NCBI RefSeq assembly: GCF_018130065.1
Contig: NZ_JAFCME010000019.1
Span: forward strand, 1-64,000
Direction: 5' to 3'
DNA length: 64,000 nucleotides
Source: Bradyrhizobium sp. AUGA SZCCT0158
Lineage (GTDB): Bacteria > Pseudomonadota > Alphaproteobacteria > Rhizobiales > Xanthobacteraceae
Shown here: in pieces, positions 24,568 through 33,102 of the stretch
Layout: each line of letters starts with the position of its first letter
Numbering within the stretch: the first letter of the stretch is position 1
The notes under the pieces: model-generated
Databases searched by the model: none
What the model was told of the DNA's origin: nothing
The model's input: the letters and a program-made list of their open reading frames with translations, nothing else
Translations under genes and position numbers: made by a program

Positions 24568-26295
24568 GTGACCGGGCGCCAATCCGATAATCGCAGGTGG
24601 GATGCCGAGACCGATCTGCTGGTGATCGGCGCCGGCGCGGCGGGCATGACGGCGGCGCTGGTCGGCACGCTCGAAGGGCTCAAGGTTATCATCTGCGAAA
24701 AGTCCGACATGGTCGGCGGCACCACCGCGACCTCGGCCGGAACGGTGTGGATTCCCGGCAGTCGGCAGAGCGAGGCGGCCTGCGTGCCCGACAGCATCGA
24801 GGCCGCGAGAACGTACCTTGCGGCCATATTGGGCGATGACGCCAACGATGCGCGGCTCGCCGCCTTTCTCGCAACCGGCCCAGCGATGCTCGACTATCTC
24901 CAGCAAAGAACCAGCGTGGTCTTCATGCCGCCGCCGGTGCATCCGGACTATCACGCGCAGCCCGGCGCCGCGCGTGGAGGCCGGGCGCTGGGTGCCGTAC
25001 CGTTCGACGGACGAAAACTTGGCGAGGATTTCGCGCGGGTGCGGCCGCCGCGCCGTGAATTCATGGTGCTCGGCGGCATGATGGTCGGCAAGACCGACAT
25101 TCCGCCGTTGCTGCATCCGTTTCATTCCCTGGCAAATTTTTCGAACGCGGCTCGCCTGCTGGCGCGGCAGGCGCTGGACCGGATCAAGCATCCGCGCGGC
25201 ACGCGCCTGATCATGGGCAACGCGCTGGTGGCGCGGCTACTCTACAGTCTGAAGCACCACGTCGTCGAGATTCGTTACCAGACCCAGCTCAGCGAATTGA
25301 TCGAGGACGACGGCAGAATCATCGGCGCGGTGTTCACCACAAACGATAGAGAGATCAACATTCGCGCGCGACGCGGCGTCGTGCTGGCGACCGGCGGCAT
25401 TGGCTGGAGCAGCGAACTGCGCAACCGGCTATTTCCGAACGACACCCGGCGCTATTCGATGGCGCCGGACAGCAACACCGGCGACGGCATTCTTGCCGGC
25501 GAACGCGCGCATGGCGAGATTGCGCAAGACATCAGGAGCCCGGCGCTGTGGATGCCGAGTTCGGTGATGCCGCAAGAGGACGGCCACCTTTCGGTATTCC
25601 CGCACATCATGCTCGATCGCGCCAAGCCCGGGCTGATCGCGGTCAACAGGTCGGGCGCGCGCTTCGTCAACGAAGCCAATTCGTACCATGACTTCGTCGA
25701 GGGGATGCTGCGGTCGCACCGCACAGTGCCCAGCATCCCGGCATTCCTGATCTGCGACCGTGGTTTTATTCGCGACTATGGTCTCGGCCTGATCCATCCG
25801 GGAACGCGCGACCTCTCCCGCTTCATCAAGTCGGGCTATCTGTTCCAGGGCGACAGCATGGCAAAACTGGCGAAGGCAATCGGCGTTGATGGCGCCGCGT
25901 TGGCCGGCACCATCGAGCGACACAATCGATTCGCCGAAACCGGCGTCGACGAAGATTTCGGCAAAGGGACGAGCGAACTCAACCGCTTCAACGGCGATGC
26001 CGCGAACAAGCCGAACCCGTGCCTGCGCAGGATCGGCCCCGGTCCGTATTTCGCCGTGGCAGTCTGGCCTTCCGACCTCGCCAGCAGTGCGGGTCTGCGT
26101 ACCGACGCCAACGGCCGCGTGCTGACATCCGCCGGACAGCCGATTCCCGGCCTCTATGCCGCCGGCGCCGACGCCGCCTCGATTTTCCGCGGCACCTATC
26201 CCGGGCCCGGGACCATGATCGGCCCTGCCATGGTGTTTGCGTGGCGCGCGGCGATGGACATCTCAGGCAAGTCGAACGAGCTGGGTGCTACTTGA
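24568..26295 (+). CDS. FAD-dependent dehydrogenase of the FAD_binding_2 family, similar to 3-ketosteroid dehydrogenases (KstD)
   Basis: This 575-residue flavoprotein has the dinucleotide motif LLVIGAGAAGMTAAL (about 17-31) and the C-terminal motif TYPGPGTMIGPAMVFAW (from about residue 543), which is typical of KstD-like 1,2-dehydrogenases. It has no signal peptide. The GTG start lies 19 bases after the gntR stop, so the two are probably co-transcribed. KstD relatives also desaturate cyclohexanone carboxylates on the way to aromatic rings. Here it may oxidise a ring intermediate of the island. It overlaps the convergent dioxygenase gene by 8 bases. The substrate is not predictable from sequence. 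Confidence 0.85.
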   Translation: MTGRQSDNRRWDAETDLLVIGAGAAGMTAALVGTLEGLKVIICEKSDMVGGTTATSAGTVWIPGSRQSEAACVPDSIEAARTYLAAILGDDANDARLAAFLATGPAMLDYLQQRTSVVFMPPPVHPDYHAQPGAARGGRALGAVPFDGRKLGEDFARVRPPRREFMVLGGMMVGKTDIPPLLHPFHSLANFSNAARLLARQALDRIKHPRGTRLIMGNALVARLLYSLKHHVVEIRYQTQLSELIEDDGRIIGAVFTTNDREINIRARRGVVLATGGIGWSSELRNRLFPNDTRRYSMAPDSNTGDGILAGERAHGEIAQDIRSPALWMPSSVMPQEDGHLSVFPHIMLDRAKPGLIAVNRSGARFVNEANSYHDFVEGMLRSHRTVPSIPAFLICDRGFIRDYGLGLIHPGTRDLSRFIKSGYLFQGDSMAKLAKAIGVDGAALAGTIERHNRFAETGVDEDFGKGTSELNRFNGDAANKPNPCLRRIGPGPYFAVAVWPSDLASSAGLRTDANGRVLTSAGQPIPGLYAAGADAASIFRGTYPGPGTMIGPAMVFAWRAAMDISGKSNELGAT

Positions 26296-27181
26296 TCGGC
26301 GGCCGCGGCAGCACGGCCTCGCCGGCTTCCATCCGGTAGACATAGTCGAGCGAATACCAGGGCGAGCCGACCTCGGTTGCGGTCGGATGCGCCTCGTCAT
26401 GCCGCACGAACTCGCCGATCAGCGCCTTGGTGACGCCGAACTGCACGTCGCTGTCGATATGCGGATCGGCGGGATCATAGACCTGGGAAATCAAAACCTT
26501 AAATCCCGGCTTGAAGATCAGCGCATGCAGATGCGCCGGCCGGTAGGGATGCCGGTCCTGCGCCTTCAAGAGCCGCCCGACCACACCATTGGTCGGAATG
26601 GGATAGCCGACCATCATCACTGAACGAAACGCGAAGCGTCCGTCGGCATCGGTCGTGAACTTGCCGCGCAGATTCATCTCGGCCTGAGCAGGGTCCTGGT
26701 TCTCGTACAGACCAACCGGCGAGGCGTGCCAGATATCGACCTCGGCGCCCGCAATCGGATGACCGGCGTGATCGACGACGCGCGCGGTGACGAACAGCGC
26801 CGCGCCCGGCGTGTCTGACCGGACGATCGAGCCGCCGTTTTCAACGCGCGGAGAATTCAGCCGCCAGAACGGCCCGAGCAATGATTGCGCCGTCTCGGTA
26901 TTGCCCTGATCGCCATTGTTCAGAAGGCATACCAGCGAGGAAACGCCGAGCGAACCAGCGATCAGCACGACTTCATTGTGGGTATCGGTCGATTGCTTGC
27001 CCAATTCGACGAGGATGGCGGCGGCTTCGCGGAATTCAGGTTCGGTCAGCCTGACGTCACGGACAAAACCGTGCAGATGCTTGACCAGCGACAGCATGAT
27101 CTCGCGCAGCCGCGGGTCGGAGGTCCGCTCCATCACGGTAGACGCTGCAACCGTGACATCCTGCTCGCGCCCGATGATCAT
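26288..27181 (-). CDS. Intradiol ring-cleavage dioxygenase, catechol/hydroxyquinol 1,2-dioxygenase type
   Basis: This 297-residue protein has an N-terminal helical dioxygenase domain (about 1-105), the LLGPFWR motif, and the beta-sandwich catalytic domain. The four non-haem Fe(III) ligands are visible: Tyr159 (GLYENQ), Tyr193 (VGYPIP), His217 and His219 (RPAHLH). The GPF(W/Y)R segment and length fit hydroxyquinol or catechol 1,2-dioxygenases, which form (hydroxy)muconates. It is encoded 14 bases after pcaG on the same strand, so a single transcript may make both a protocatechuate and a catechol/hydroxyquinol-type enzyme. Confidence 0.88.
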   Translation of the reverse strand: MIIGREQDVTVAASTVMERTSDPRLREIMLSLVKHLHGFVRDVRLTEPEFREAAAILVELGKQSTDTHNEVVLIAGSLGVSSLVCLLNNGDQGNTETAQSLLGPFWRLNSPRVENGGSIVRSDTPGAALFVTARVVDHAGHPIAGAEVDIWHASPVGLYENQDPAQAEMNLRGKFTTDADGRFAFRSVMMVGYPIPTNGVVGRLLKAQDRHPYRPAHLHALIFKPGFKVLISQVYDPADPHIDSDVQFGVTKALIGEFVRHDEAHPTATEVGSPWYSLDYVYRMEAGEAVLPRPPIK

Positions 27182-27195
27182 GGATGATCCCGCAC

Positions 27196-27807
27196 CTAGA
27201 CGTCGAAGAACACGGTCTCGTTGTCGCCCTGCATGTTGATGTCGAGGCTATAGACCGCGTTACCATTGCAGTGCGCCTGCTGGGCGATCAGCGTGGCGCG
27301 ACGGTCGACCGGCACCAGCGCCAGCACGGGATCGGTGGCATTGCCGGCCTCGCCGCTGAAATAAATCCGCGTATAGAGATGCAGCAGCAGGCCGCGCGCG
27401 AACACCGCGAGCACGAGATGCGGCGCCTGCGGCTTGCCGTCGGGATCATGCACAATACCCGGCTTGATGGTGTCGAAGGCATAGCGGCCATCGGCATCGG
27501 TCCCGCAGCGGCCAAACCCCTTGAAGGATGAGTTGGGCAGCGCGCGCTTGTCCTGCGGATCGGAGAAGCGGCCTTGCGCATCGGCCTGCCAGATCTCCAA
27601 CATGCAATCCACCATCGGCTGGCCGTCGCCATCGAACACCCGGCCCTCGACGCGGACGCGCTCGCCCGACGTATCCGCCGTCACGAGATTGTTGGAGAAG
27701 GCGTCGTTCCAGTCATACTTGCCGTTCGATGTCAGGCCATAGGCGAAATACGGGCCGACGGTCTGTGACGGGGTAACGCCTTCCGGCTTGCTCTGGGCCT
27801 TCGACAC
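27196..27807 (-). CDS. pcaG: Protocatechuate 3,4-dioxygenase alpha subunit
   Basis: This 203-residue subunit begins with the PcaG pattern TPSQTVGPYFAYGL and contains the intradiol fold without the metal ligands; PcaH supplies those. PcaH and PcaG form the enzyme that opens protocatechuate to 3-carboxymuconate. The start is GTG at 27807, directly after the pcaH stop codon. GGAG, 9 bases before the GTG, lies inside pcaH, so the two are translationally coupled. Confidence 0.95.
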   Translation of the reverse strand: MSKAQSKPEGVTPSQTVGPYFAYGLTSNGKYDWNDAFSNNLVTADTSGERVRVEGRVFDGDGQPMVDCMLEIWQADAQGRFSDPQDKRALPNSSFKGFGRCGTDADGRYAFDTIKPGIVHDPDGKPQAPHLVLAVFARGLLLHLYTRIYFSGEAGNATDPVLALVPVDRRATLIAQQAHCNGNAVYSLDINMQGDNETVFFDV

Positions 27808-28509
27808 TTACTTGGTCTCCATCGGCGTGGCGTTGCGCCCGCGCAGCACAATGTTGAAGCGATAGCACAGCGCCCAATCCGGCCTGGTATTTTCGAGGTC
27901 GAAATCGGACACCATCCGGTTGCGCGCCTTCTCGTCGGTCACCGAATTGAAGATCGGATCGAACGGGAATAGCGGATCGCCGGGAAAATACATCTGCGTC
28001 ACCAGCCGCGAGACGAAGGAGTGCCCGAACACCGAGAAGTGGATATGGGCCGGACGCCAGGCGTTGTGATGGTTGCCCCAGGGATAGGCGCCGGGCTTGA
28101 TGGTGACGAAGCGGTAATAGCCCGCGCTGTCCGACTGCGTGCGGCCCGCGCCGGTGAAATTCGGATCGAGCGGCGCGGGGTGCTGGTCGACGACATGGAC
28201 ATAGCGGCCGCAGGCATTGGCCTGCCACAGCTCGACCAGCGTGTTGGGCACGCCGCGGCCGTCTTCATCGAGCACGTAGCCGTGCACGATGATGCGTTCG
28301 CCGAGCGGCTCGCCCTTGCCCTGGAGCGTGAGGTCGTTGTCGTTTTCGCGCACCGTCTCGTGGCCATAGACCGGCCCGGTCAGTTCCGAAAGCGTATGCC
28401 GCATCGGGATCAGCGGCTTGGTGGGCGAACGCTTCACCGTGCTCTTGTAACCGGGCGACAGCCGCGGCGGATGCGCCGTCAAGCTTTGCAGCGGATAGGA
28501 TAATGTCAT
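27808..28509 (-). CDS. pcaH: Protocatechuate 3,4-dioxygenase beta subunit
   Basis: This 233-residue iron-bearing subunit has ligands Tyr103 (GRYVH), Tyr142 (GAYPWGN), His155 and His157 (WRPAHIHF). The N-terminal KPLIPMRHTLSELTGPVYG region is typical of PcaH. It is the first gene of pcaH-pcaG-intradiol dioxygenase. The region upstream (28510-28568) is AT-rich around GGATCATTATATGAC and probably holds the promoter. Confidence 0.96.
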   Translation of the reverse strand: MTLSYPLQSLTAHPPRLSPGYKSTVKRSPTKPLIPMRHTLSELTGPVYGHETVRENDNDLTLQGKGEPLGERIIVHGYVLDEDGRGVPNTLVELWQANACGRYVHVVDQHPAPLDPNFTGAGRTQSDSAGYYRFVTIKPGAYPWGNHHNAWRPAHIHFSVFGHSFVSRLVTQMYFPGDPLFPFDPIFNSVTDEKARNRMVSDFDLENTRPDWALCYRFNIVLRGRNATPMETK

Positions 28510-28568
28510 GACTTCCTCCCTGGCATCGCGATCGCAGGCGCCGCCGGATCATTATATGACATAACTAA

Positions 28569-28600
28569 TTTGGGGAAGGGCCGTTTTTGACCCTCCCAAA
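28569..28600 (-). terminator. Hairpin after pcaF, possible terminator
   Basis: On the minus strand TTTGGGAGGG pairs with CCCTTCCCCAAA around a short loop, with one or two bulged bases. It lies 8 bases past the pcaF stop codon and ahead of the pcaH promoter. It is not followed by a long T run, so termination is only a possibility. Confidence 0.4.
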
Positions 28601-28608
28601 CCATTGTC

Positions 28609-29817
28609 TTAGTTTAGCTTTTCGATCGCCATCGCGACGCCCTGACCGACGCCGACGCACATAGTTGCCAAGGCAAGCTTGCCGCCGCGCTTCTCCATGC
28701 CGTGCACCGCCGTCATCGCGAGCCGCGCGCCGCTCATGCCAAGGGGGTGGCCGAGCGCGATCGCACCTCCATGCGGGTTGACGAAATCGGCATCGTCCTT
28801 GACGCCGAGTTGCCTGAGAACGGCGATGCCCTGCGAGGCGAAGGCTTCGTTGAGCTCGATCAGATCGAAATCGCTGATCTTGATGCCGAGCCGCTCCATC
28901 AGCTTCCTGGTCGCCGGCACCGGACCGATGCCCATGATGCGCGGCGGCACCGCGGCCGAAGCCAACCCAAGGATGCGCGCCCGCGGCGTCAGGCCGTGCT
29001 TTTTCACGGCAGCTTCCGAAGCCAGGATCATCGCGGCCGCGCCGTCATTGACGCCGGACGCATTGCCCGCCGTCACCGTGCCGGGATTGCGCACGATCGG
29101 CTTCAGTTTGGTCAAACCTTCGAGCGTGGTTTCGGGACGCGGATGCTCGTCCTTGTCGACCGTGATCGGGCCGGCCTTGCCGCCGGGCACCGAAACCGGG
29201 GTGATCTCTTCGGCGAAATAGCCGGCAGCGATCGCAGCGCCCGCGCGCTGCTGCGAACGAATTGCCATCGCGTCCTGATCGGCGCGCGATACCTGGAATT
29301 CCTCGGCGACGTTCTCGCCGGTCTCCGGCATCGCGTCGACGCCGTATTGCGCCTTCATCAAGGGATTGATGAAGCGCCAGCCGATCGTGGTGTCGAAAAT
29401 ATCAGCGGAACGCGAAAACGCTTCCGGCGCCTTGCCCATCACGAACGGCGCCCGCGTCATCGATTCGACGCCGCCGGCGATGGCGAAATCAATCTCGCCT
29501 GCGCGGATCGCGCGGCCACCGGCACCGACCGCATCGAGGCCCGAGGCACAGAGACGGTTGAGCGTCTGGCCAGGAACCGAGTCGGGCATGCCCGCCAAAA
29601 GAAGCGCCATGCGCGCGACGTTGCGGTTGTCCTCACCGGCCTGGTTGGCGCAGCCGAAAAACACCTCATCGACCGCTTTCCAGTCGAGATTGGGATGCTT
29701 TGCCATCAAGGCCTTGATCGGGGCCGCGGCCAGATCGTCGGCGCGCACCTTGGCGAGCGAACCGCCAAAACGGCCGATCGGGGTCCGTACGGCATCGCAA
29801 ATGAACACATCACGCAT
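28609..29817 (-). CDS. pcaF: 3-oxoadipyl-CoA thiolase (PcaF) or related acetyl-CoA acyltransferase
   Basis: This 402-residue thiolase has active residues Cys90 (NRLCASGLDAV), His357 (GGAIALGHPLGMSG) and Cys387 (MCVGVGQG). Starting MRDVFICDAVRTPIGRFGGSL is the PcaF/PaaJ pattern. It cleaves 3-oxoadipyl-CoA to succinyl-CoA and acetyl-CoA, ending the protocatechuate branch. The ATG at 29817 has AGGGAGAG upstream. It is on the same strand as pcaHG, separated by a hairpin, so it probably has its own promoter. The pcaB, pcaC, pcaD and pcaIJ genes are not in this window. Confidence 0.92.
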   Translation of the reverse strand: MRDVFICDAVRTPIGRFGGSLAKVRADDLAAAPIKALMAKHPNLDWKAVDEVFFGCANQAGEDNRNVARMALLLAGMPDSVPGQTLNRLCASGLDAVGAGGRAIRAGEIDFAIAGGVESMTRAPFVMGKAPEAFSRSADIFDTTIGWRFINPLMKAQYGVDAMPETGENVAEEFQVSRADQDAMAIRSQQRAGAAIAAGYFAEEITPVSVPGGKAGPITVDKDEHPRPETTLEGLTKLKPIVRNPGTVTAGNASGVNDGAAAMILASEAAVKKHGLTPRARILGLASAAVPPRIMGIGPVPATRKLMERLGIKISDFDLIELNEAFASQGIAVLRQLGVKDDADFVNPHGGAIALGHPLGMSGARLAMTAVHGMEKRGGKLALATMCVGVGQGVAMAIEKLN

Positions 29818-30070
29818 TGAATCTCTCCCTGAACGCTGCGTTTGGGCCGTTGACCCCACTGAATTGATGGCGAGTTTTAGGAGCGACGTAGCGGGAGGTC
29901 AATTGAGGGCTGTCGCCACCGGCGGTGCTTTCGCGGGATGGCCGTCATGTTCCCAGGGCTCAGCTAGGGGTTAGGAAGTAAAATAAGCGGCGACCGGGCG
30001 TGGAAAACCGGTACGACGGGGAGCAAACCAATAGGACCGACGGACAAAATTTTGTAGTTTGCGCCCCGCA

Positions 30071-32812
30071 ATGACGATCCAGCAAAACATCCCCGCACCC
30101 CCGCCCCCCGAGGCAACTCCGGCCGCCGACGCGACAGCGCGCGTCACGCCGATGATGGAACAGTACCTTGAAATAAAGGCCGGCCATCCCGGGTTGCTGC
30201 TGTTCTACCGGATGGGCGATTTCTATGAGCTGTTCTTCGAGGACGCCGAGATCGCCTCCAGGACGCTCGGCATCGTGCTGACAAAACGCGGCAAGCATCA
30301 GGGCATGGATATCCCGATGTGCGGTGTGCCGGTGGAGCGCTCCGAGGATTATCTGCATCGACTGATCAATGCCGGCCACAGGGTCGCGGTATGCGAGCAG
30401 ACCGAGAATCCCGCAGCCGCACGCGCGCGCGGCAACAAGAGCGTGGTGAGCCGCGGCGTGGTGCGGCTTGTCACGCCGGGCACGCTGACCGAAGACACCC
30501 TGCTCGACGCAAAGACCAACAATTACCTGCTGGCGATCGCACGGGCGCGGGGATCAGCCGGCGGCGACCGCATTGGCCTTGCCTGGATCGATATCTCCAC
30601 CTCCGAATTCATGGTCACGGAATGCTCGACCGCCGAGCTTTCGGCGACCTTGGCGCGGATCAATCCGAATGAAGTCATCGTCACCGATGCACTGTATGGC
30701 GATGCTGATCTGGGGCAGCTGCTGCGCGAACTGCCGGCGGTGACGCCGCTGACCCGCGACGTGTTCGACGGCGCCACCGCGGAACGGCGACTGTGCGATT
30801 ATTTCGCGGTCGCCACCATGGACGGCCTGTCCGCGATGTCGCGGCTGGAAGCGACCGCGGCGGCCGCCGCCGTCACCTATATCGATCGAACACAAGTCGG
30901 AAAGCGCCCGCCGCTGTCGCCGCCGTCGCGCGAGGCCGCCGGCACCACGATGGCGATCGACCTGGCGACCCGCGCCAATCTTGAATTGACGCGCACGCTG
31001 GCGGGCGAGCGGCGCGGCTCGCTGCTCGATGCGATCGACTGCACCGTCACCGCAGCCGGATCGCGGCTGCTCGCACAACGTCTTGCGGCCCCGCTCACCG
31101 ACAGCGCCGCGATTGCGCGGCGGCTGGACGCCATCGCCACTTTCGTCGCCGACAGTTTTGCGCGTGATGATATCCGCACCACCTTGCGCGCCGCACCCGA
31201 CATGTCGCGCGCGCTGGCGCGGCTGTCAGTCGGTCGCGGCGGCCCGCGCGATCTTGCAGGCCTCCGTGATGGCATCCTCGCCGCCGATCAGGCGCTGGCG
31301 CGGCTGGCGCAACTGGATGCACCGCCAGTTGAGATCGCGGCCGTGATGGAGGCGCTGCGCCGTCCGTCGCGCGATCTTGCGCGCGAATTCGAACGGGCGC
31401 TGGCCGAACAACTGCCGCTGATCAAGCGCGACGGCGGTTTTGTTCGCGAAGGCTATGAGCCCGCACTCGACGAGAGCCGAAACCTGCGCGACGCCTCGCG
31501 CCTCGTGGTCGCCGCGATGCAGGCCCGCTATGCCGACGACACCGGCATCAAGGGCCTCAAGATCCGGCACAACAATGTGCTGGGCTATTTCGTCGAGGTG
31601 ACGGCGCAGCACGGCGACAAGCTGATGACCGCGCCTTTGAACGCGACGTTCATCCATCGCCAGACGCTGGCCGGTCAGGTTCGCTTCACGACGTCGGAGC
31701 TCGGCGAGATCGAAGCCAAGATCGCCAATGCCGGCGACCGCGCGCTCAATCTCGAACTGGAAATCTTCGAGCGGCTGTCGGTCATCGCACTTGCGGCCAG
31801 CGACGATCTGCGCGCCGCGGCGCATGCCTTTGCGCTGCTCGATGTCGCAACCGCGCTGGCCAAACTTGCGGTCGACGACAATTACGTGCGGCCCGAAGTC
31901 GACGGCTCGCTCGGTTTCGCCGTCGAGGGCGGCCGCCATCCCGTGGTCGAAGCCGCGCTGAAGCGCGATGGCCAGCCGTTCATCGCCAATGCCTGCGACC
32001 TCTCGCCGGGACCGGCGCAGGTCTCGGGCCAGATCTGGCTGATCACCGGCCCGAACATGGCGGGTAAATCGACCTTCCTGCGCCAGAACGCGCTGATCGC
32101 GCTGCTGGCGCAGATCGGCAGCTACGTGCCGGCCTCGCGGGCGCGGATCGGCGTCGTCGACCGGTTGTTCAGCCGCGTCGGCGCTGCCGACGACCTCGCA
32201 CGCGGGCGTTCGACCTTCATGGTGGAAATGGTCGAGACCGCCGTGATTTTGAATCAGGCCAGCGAACGCTCGCTCGTCATCCTCGACGAGATCGGCCGCG
32301 GCACCGCGACCTTCGACGGCCTGTCGATCGCCTGGGCCGCGATCGAACATCTGCATGAGAGCAACCGCTGCCGCGCGCTGTTCGCGACGCATTATCACGA
32401 GCTGACCGCGCTCTCGGCCAAACTGCCGCGGATGTTCAACGCCACGGTGCGCGTCAAGGAATGGCAGGGCGACGTCGTGTTCCTGCACGAGGTGCTGCCC
32501 GGCTCGGCCGACCGCTCCTACGGCATCCAGGTCGCAAAGCTCGCCGGCCTGCCGCCGGCCGTGATCGCGCGCGCCAAATCGGTGCTGGCAAAACTCGAGG
32601 CCCAGGACCGCGGCCAGACCGCGCGGGCGCTCGCCGACGACCTGCCGCTGTTCGCGGTGCCGTCGCGCGCCGCCGCCGAGCCGGCACCGCCGAGCGAGGC
32701 CGAGCAATTGCTCGAAGCGGTGAAGGCGCTGCATCCGGATGAGATGTCGCCGCGCGAGGCGCTGGATGCACTCTATCGGCTCACGACGCTGGCGAAAGAA
32801 CGCAAGGCTTGA
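30071..32812 (+). CDS. mutS: DNA mismatch repair protein MutS
   Basis: This 913-residue MutS has the mismatch-reading motif MGDFYELF (about residue 45-52), where Phe wedges into the mispair, and an ATPase domain with Walker A GPNMAGKST (about 660) and DEIGRGTATFDG as Walker B/signature. The protein binds mispaired bases and recruits MutL. An alternative TTG start lies 12 bases upstream at 30059; the ATG at 30071 gives the family-like N-terminus. The upstream 250 bases hold nothing I can assign. A small membrane-protein gene overlaps the stop codon. Confidence 0.97.
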   Translation: MTIQQNIPAPPPPEATPAADATARVTPMMEQYLEIKAGHPGLLLFYRMGDFYELFFEDAEIASRTLGIVLTKRGKHQGMDIPMCGVPVERSEDYLHRLINAGHRVAVCEQTENPAAARARGNKSVVSRGVVRLVTPGTLTEDTLLDAKTNNYLLAIARARGSAGGDRIGLAWIDISTSEFMVTECSTAELSATLARINPNEVIVTDALYGDADLGQLLRELPAVTPLTRDVFDGATAERRLCDYFAVATMDGLSAMSRLEATAAAAAVTYIDRTQVGKRPPLSPPSREAAGTTMAIDLATRANLELTRTLAGERRGSLLDAIDCTVTAAGSRLLAQRLAAPLTDSAAIARRLDAIATFVADSFARDDIRTTLRAAPDMSRALARLSVGRGGPRDLAGLRDGILAADQALARLAQLDAPPVEIAAVMEALRRPSRDLAREFERALAEQLPLIKRDGGFVREGYEPALDESRNLRDASRLVVAAMQARYADDTGIKGLKIRHNNVLGYFVEVTAQHGDKLMTAPLNATFIHRQTLAGQVRFTTSELGEIEAKIANAGDRALNLELEIFERLSVIALAASDDLRAAAHAFALLDVATALAKLAVDDNYVRPEVDGSLGFAVEGGRHPVVEAALKRDGQPFIANACDLSPGPAQVSGQIWLITGPNMAGKSTFLRQNALIALLAQIGSYVPASRARIGVVDRLFSRVGAADDLARGRSTFMVEMVETAVILNQASERSLVILDEIGRGTATFDGLSIAWAAIEHLHESNRCRALFATHYHELTALSAKLPRMFNATVRVKEWQGDVVFLHEVLPGSADRSYGIQVAKLAGLPPAVIARAKSVLAKLEAQDRGQTARALADDLPLFAVPSRAAAEPAPPSEAEQLLEAVKALHPDEMSPREALDALYRLTTLAKERKA

Positions 32813-33102
32813 GGCGCACCGCGAAAGTGTTCGCATGGATTGCGCTGGTGTACGGCGCGCCGCCCATGCTGTTGCTGATCTCCGCGCTGTTTGATGGCGG
32901 CTGGCGGATATTCGTGTTTCTCGGATTGATCGCGCTGCCGCTGTTGCCGCTGATCCTGATGCAGGATGCGCGCGGCTGGCGGACGCCGTCGCCCGGCGTG
33001 CCGCTGGCGGTGGCCGTGGTCTCGCTGGTGGCGACAACGCTGCTGTATTTGCGCCTGTTCGGCGTCATTCAATGGAGCCTGCCTTGGGACGTGGCGGGCT
33101 AG
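32809..33102 (+). CDS. Small membrane protein of unknown function, overlapping mutS
   Basis: The 97-residue frame starts at TTG (32809), which overlaps the mutS stop as TTGA. It predicts three hydrophobic helices (FAWIALVYGAPPMLLLISAL, IFVFLGLIALPLLPLIL, LAVAVVSLVATTLLYLRL). There is no recognisable domain. The TTG start and GC-rich composition leave doubt, but the helices and tight coupling support a real gene. It converges with the GrlR-like gene, overlapping by 4 bases. Confidence 0.55.
   Translation: MRRTAKVFAWIALVYGAPPMLLLISALFDGGWRIFVFLGLIALPLLPLILMQDARGWRTPSPGVPLAVAVVSLVATTLLYLRLFGVIQWSLPWDVAG

Noticed and set aside
31226..33037. 603-residue minus-strand frame over mutS
   Set aside because: Antisense shadow of mutS without domains.
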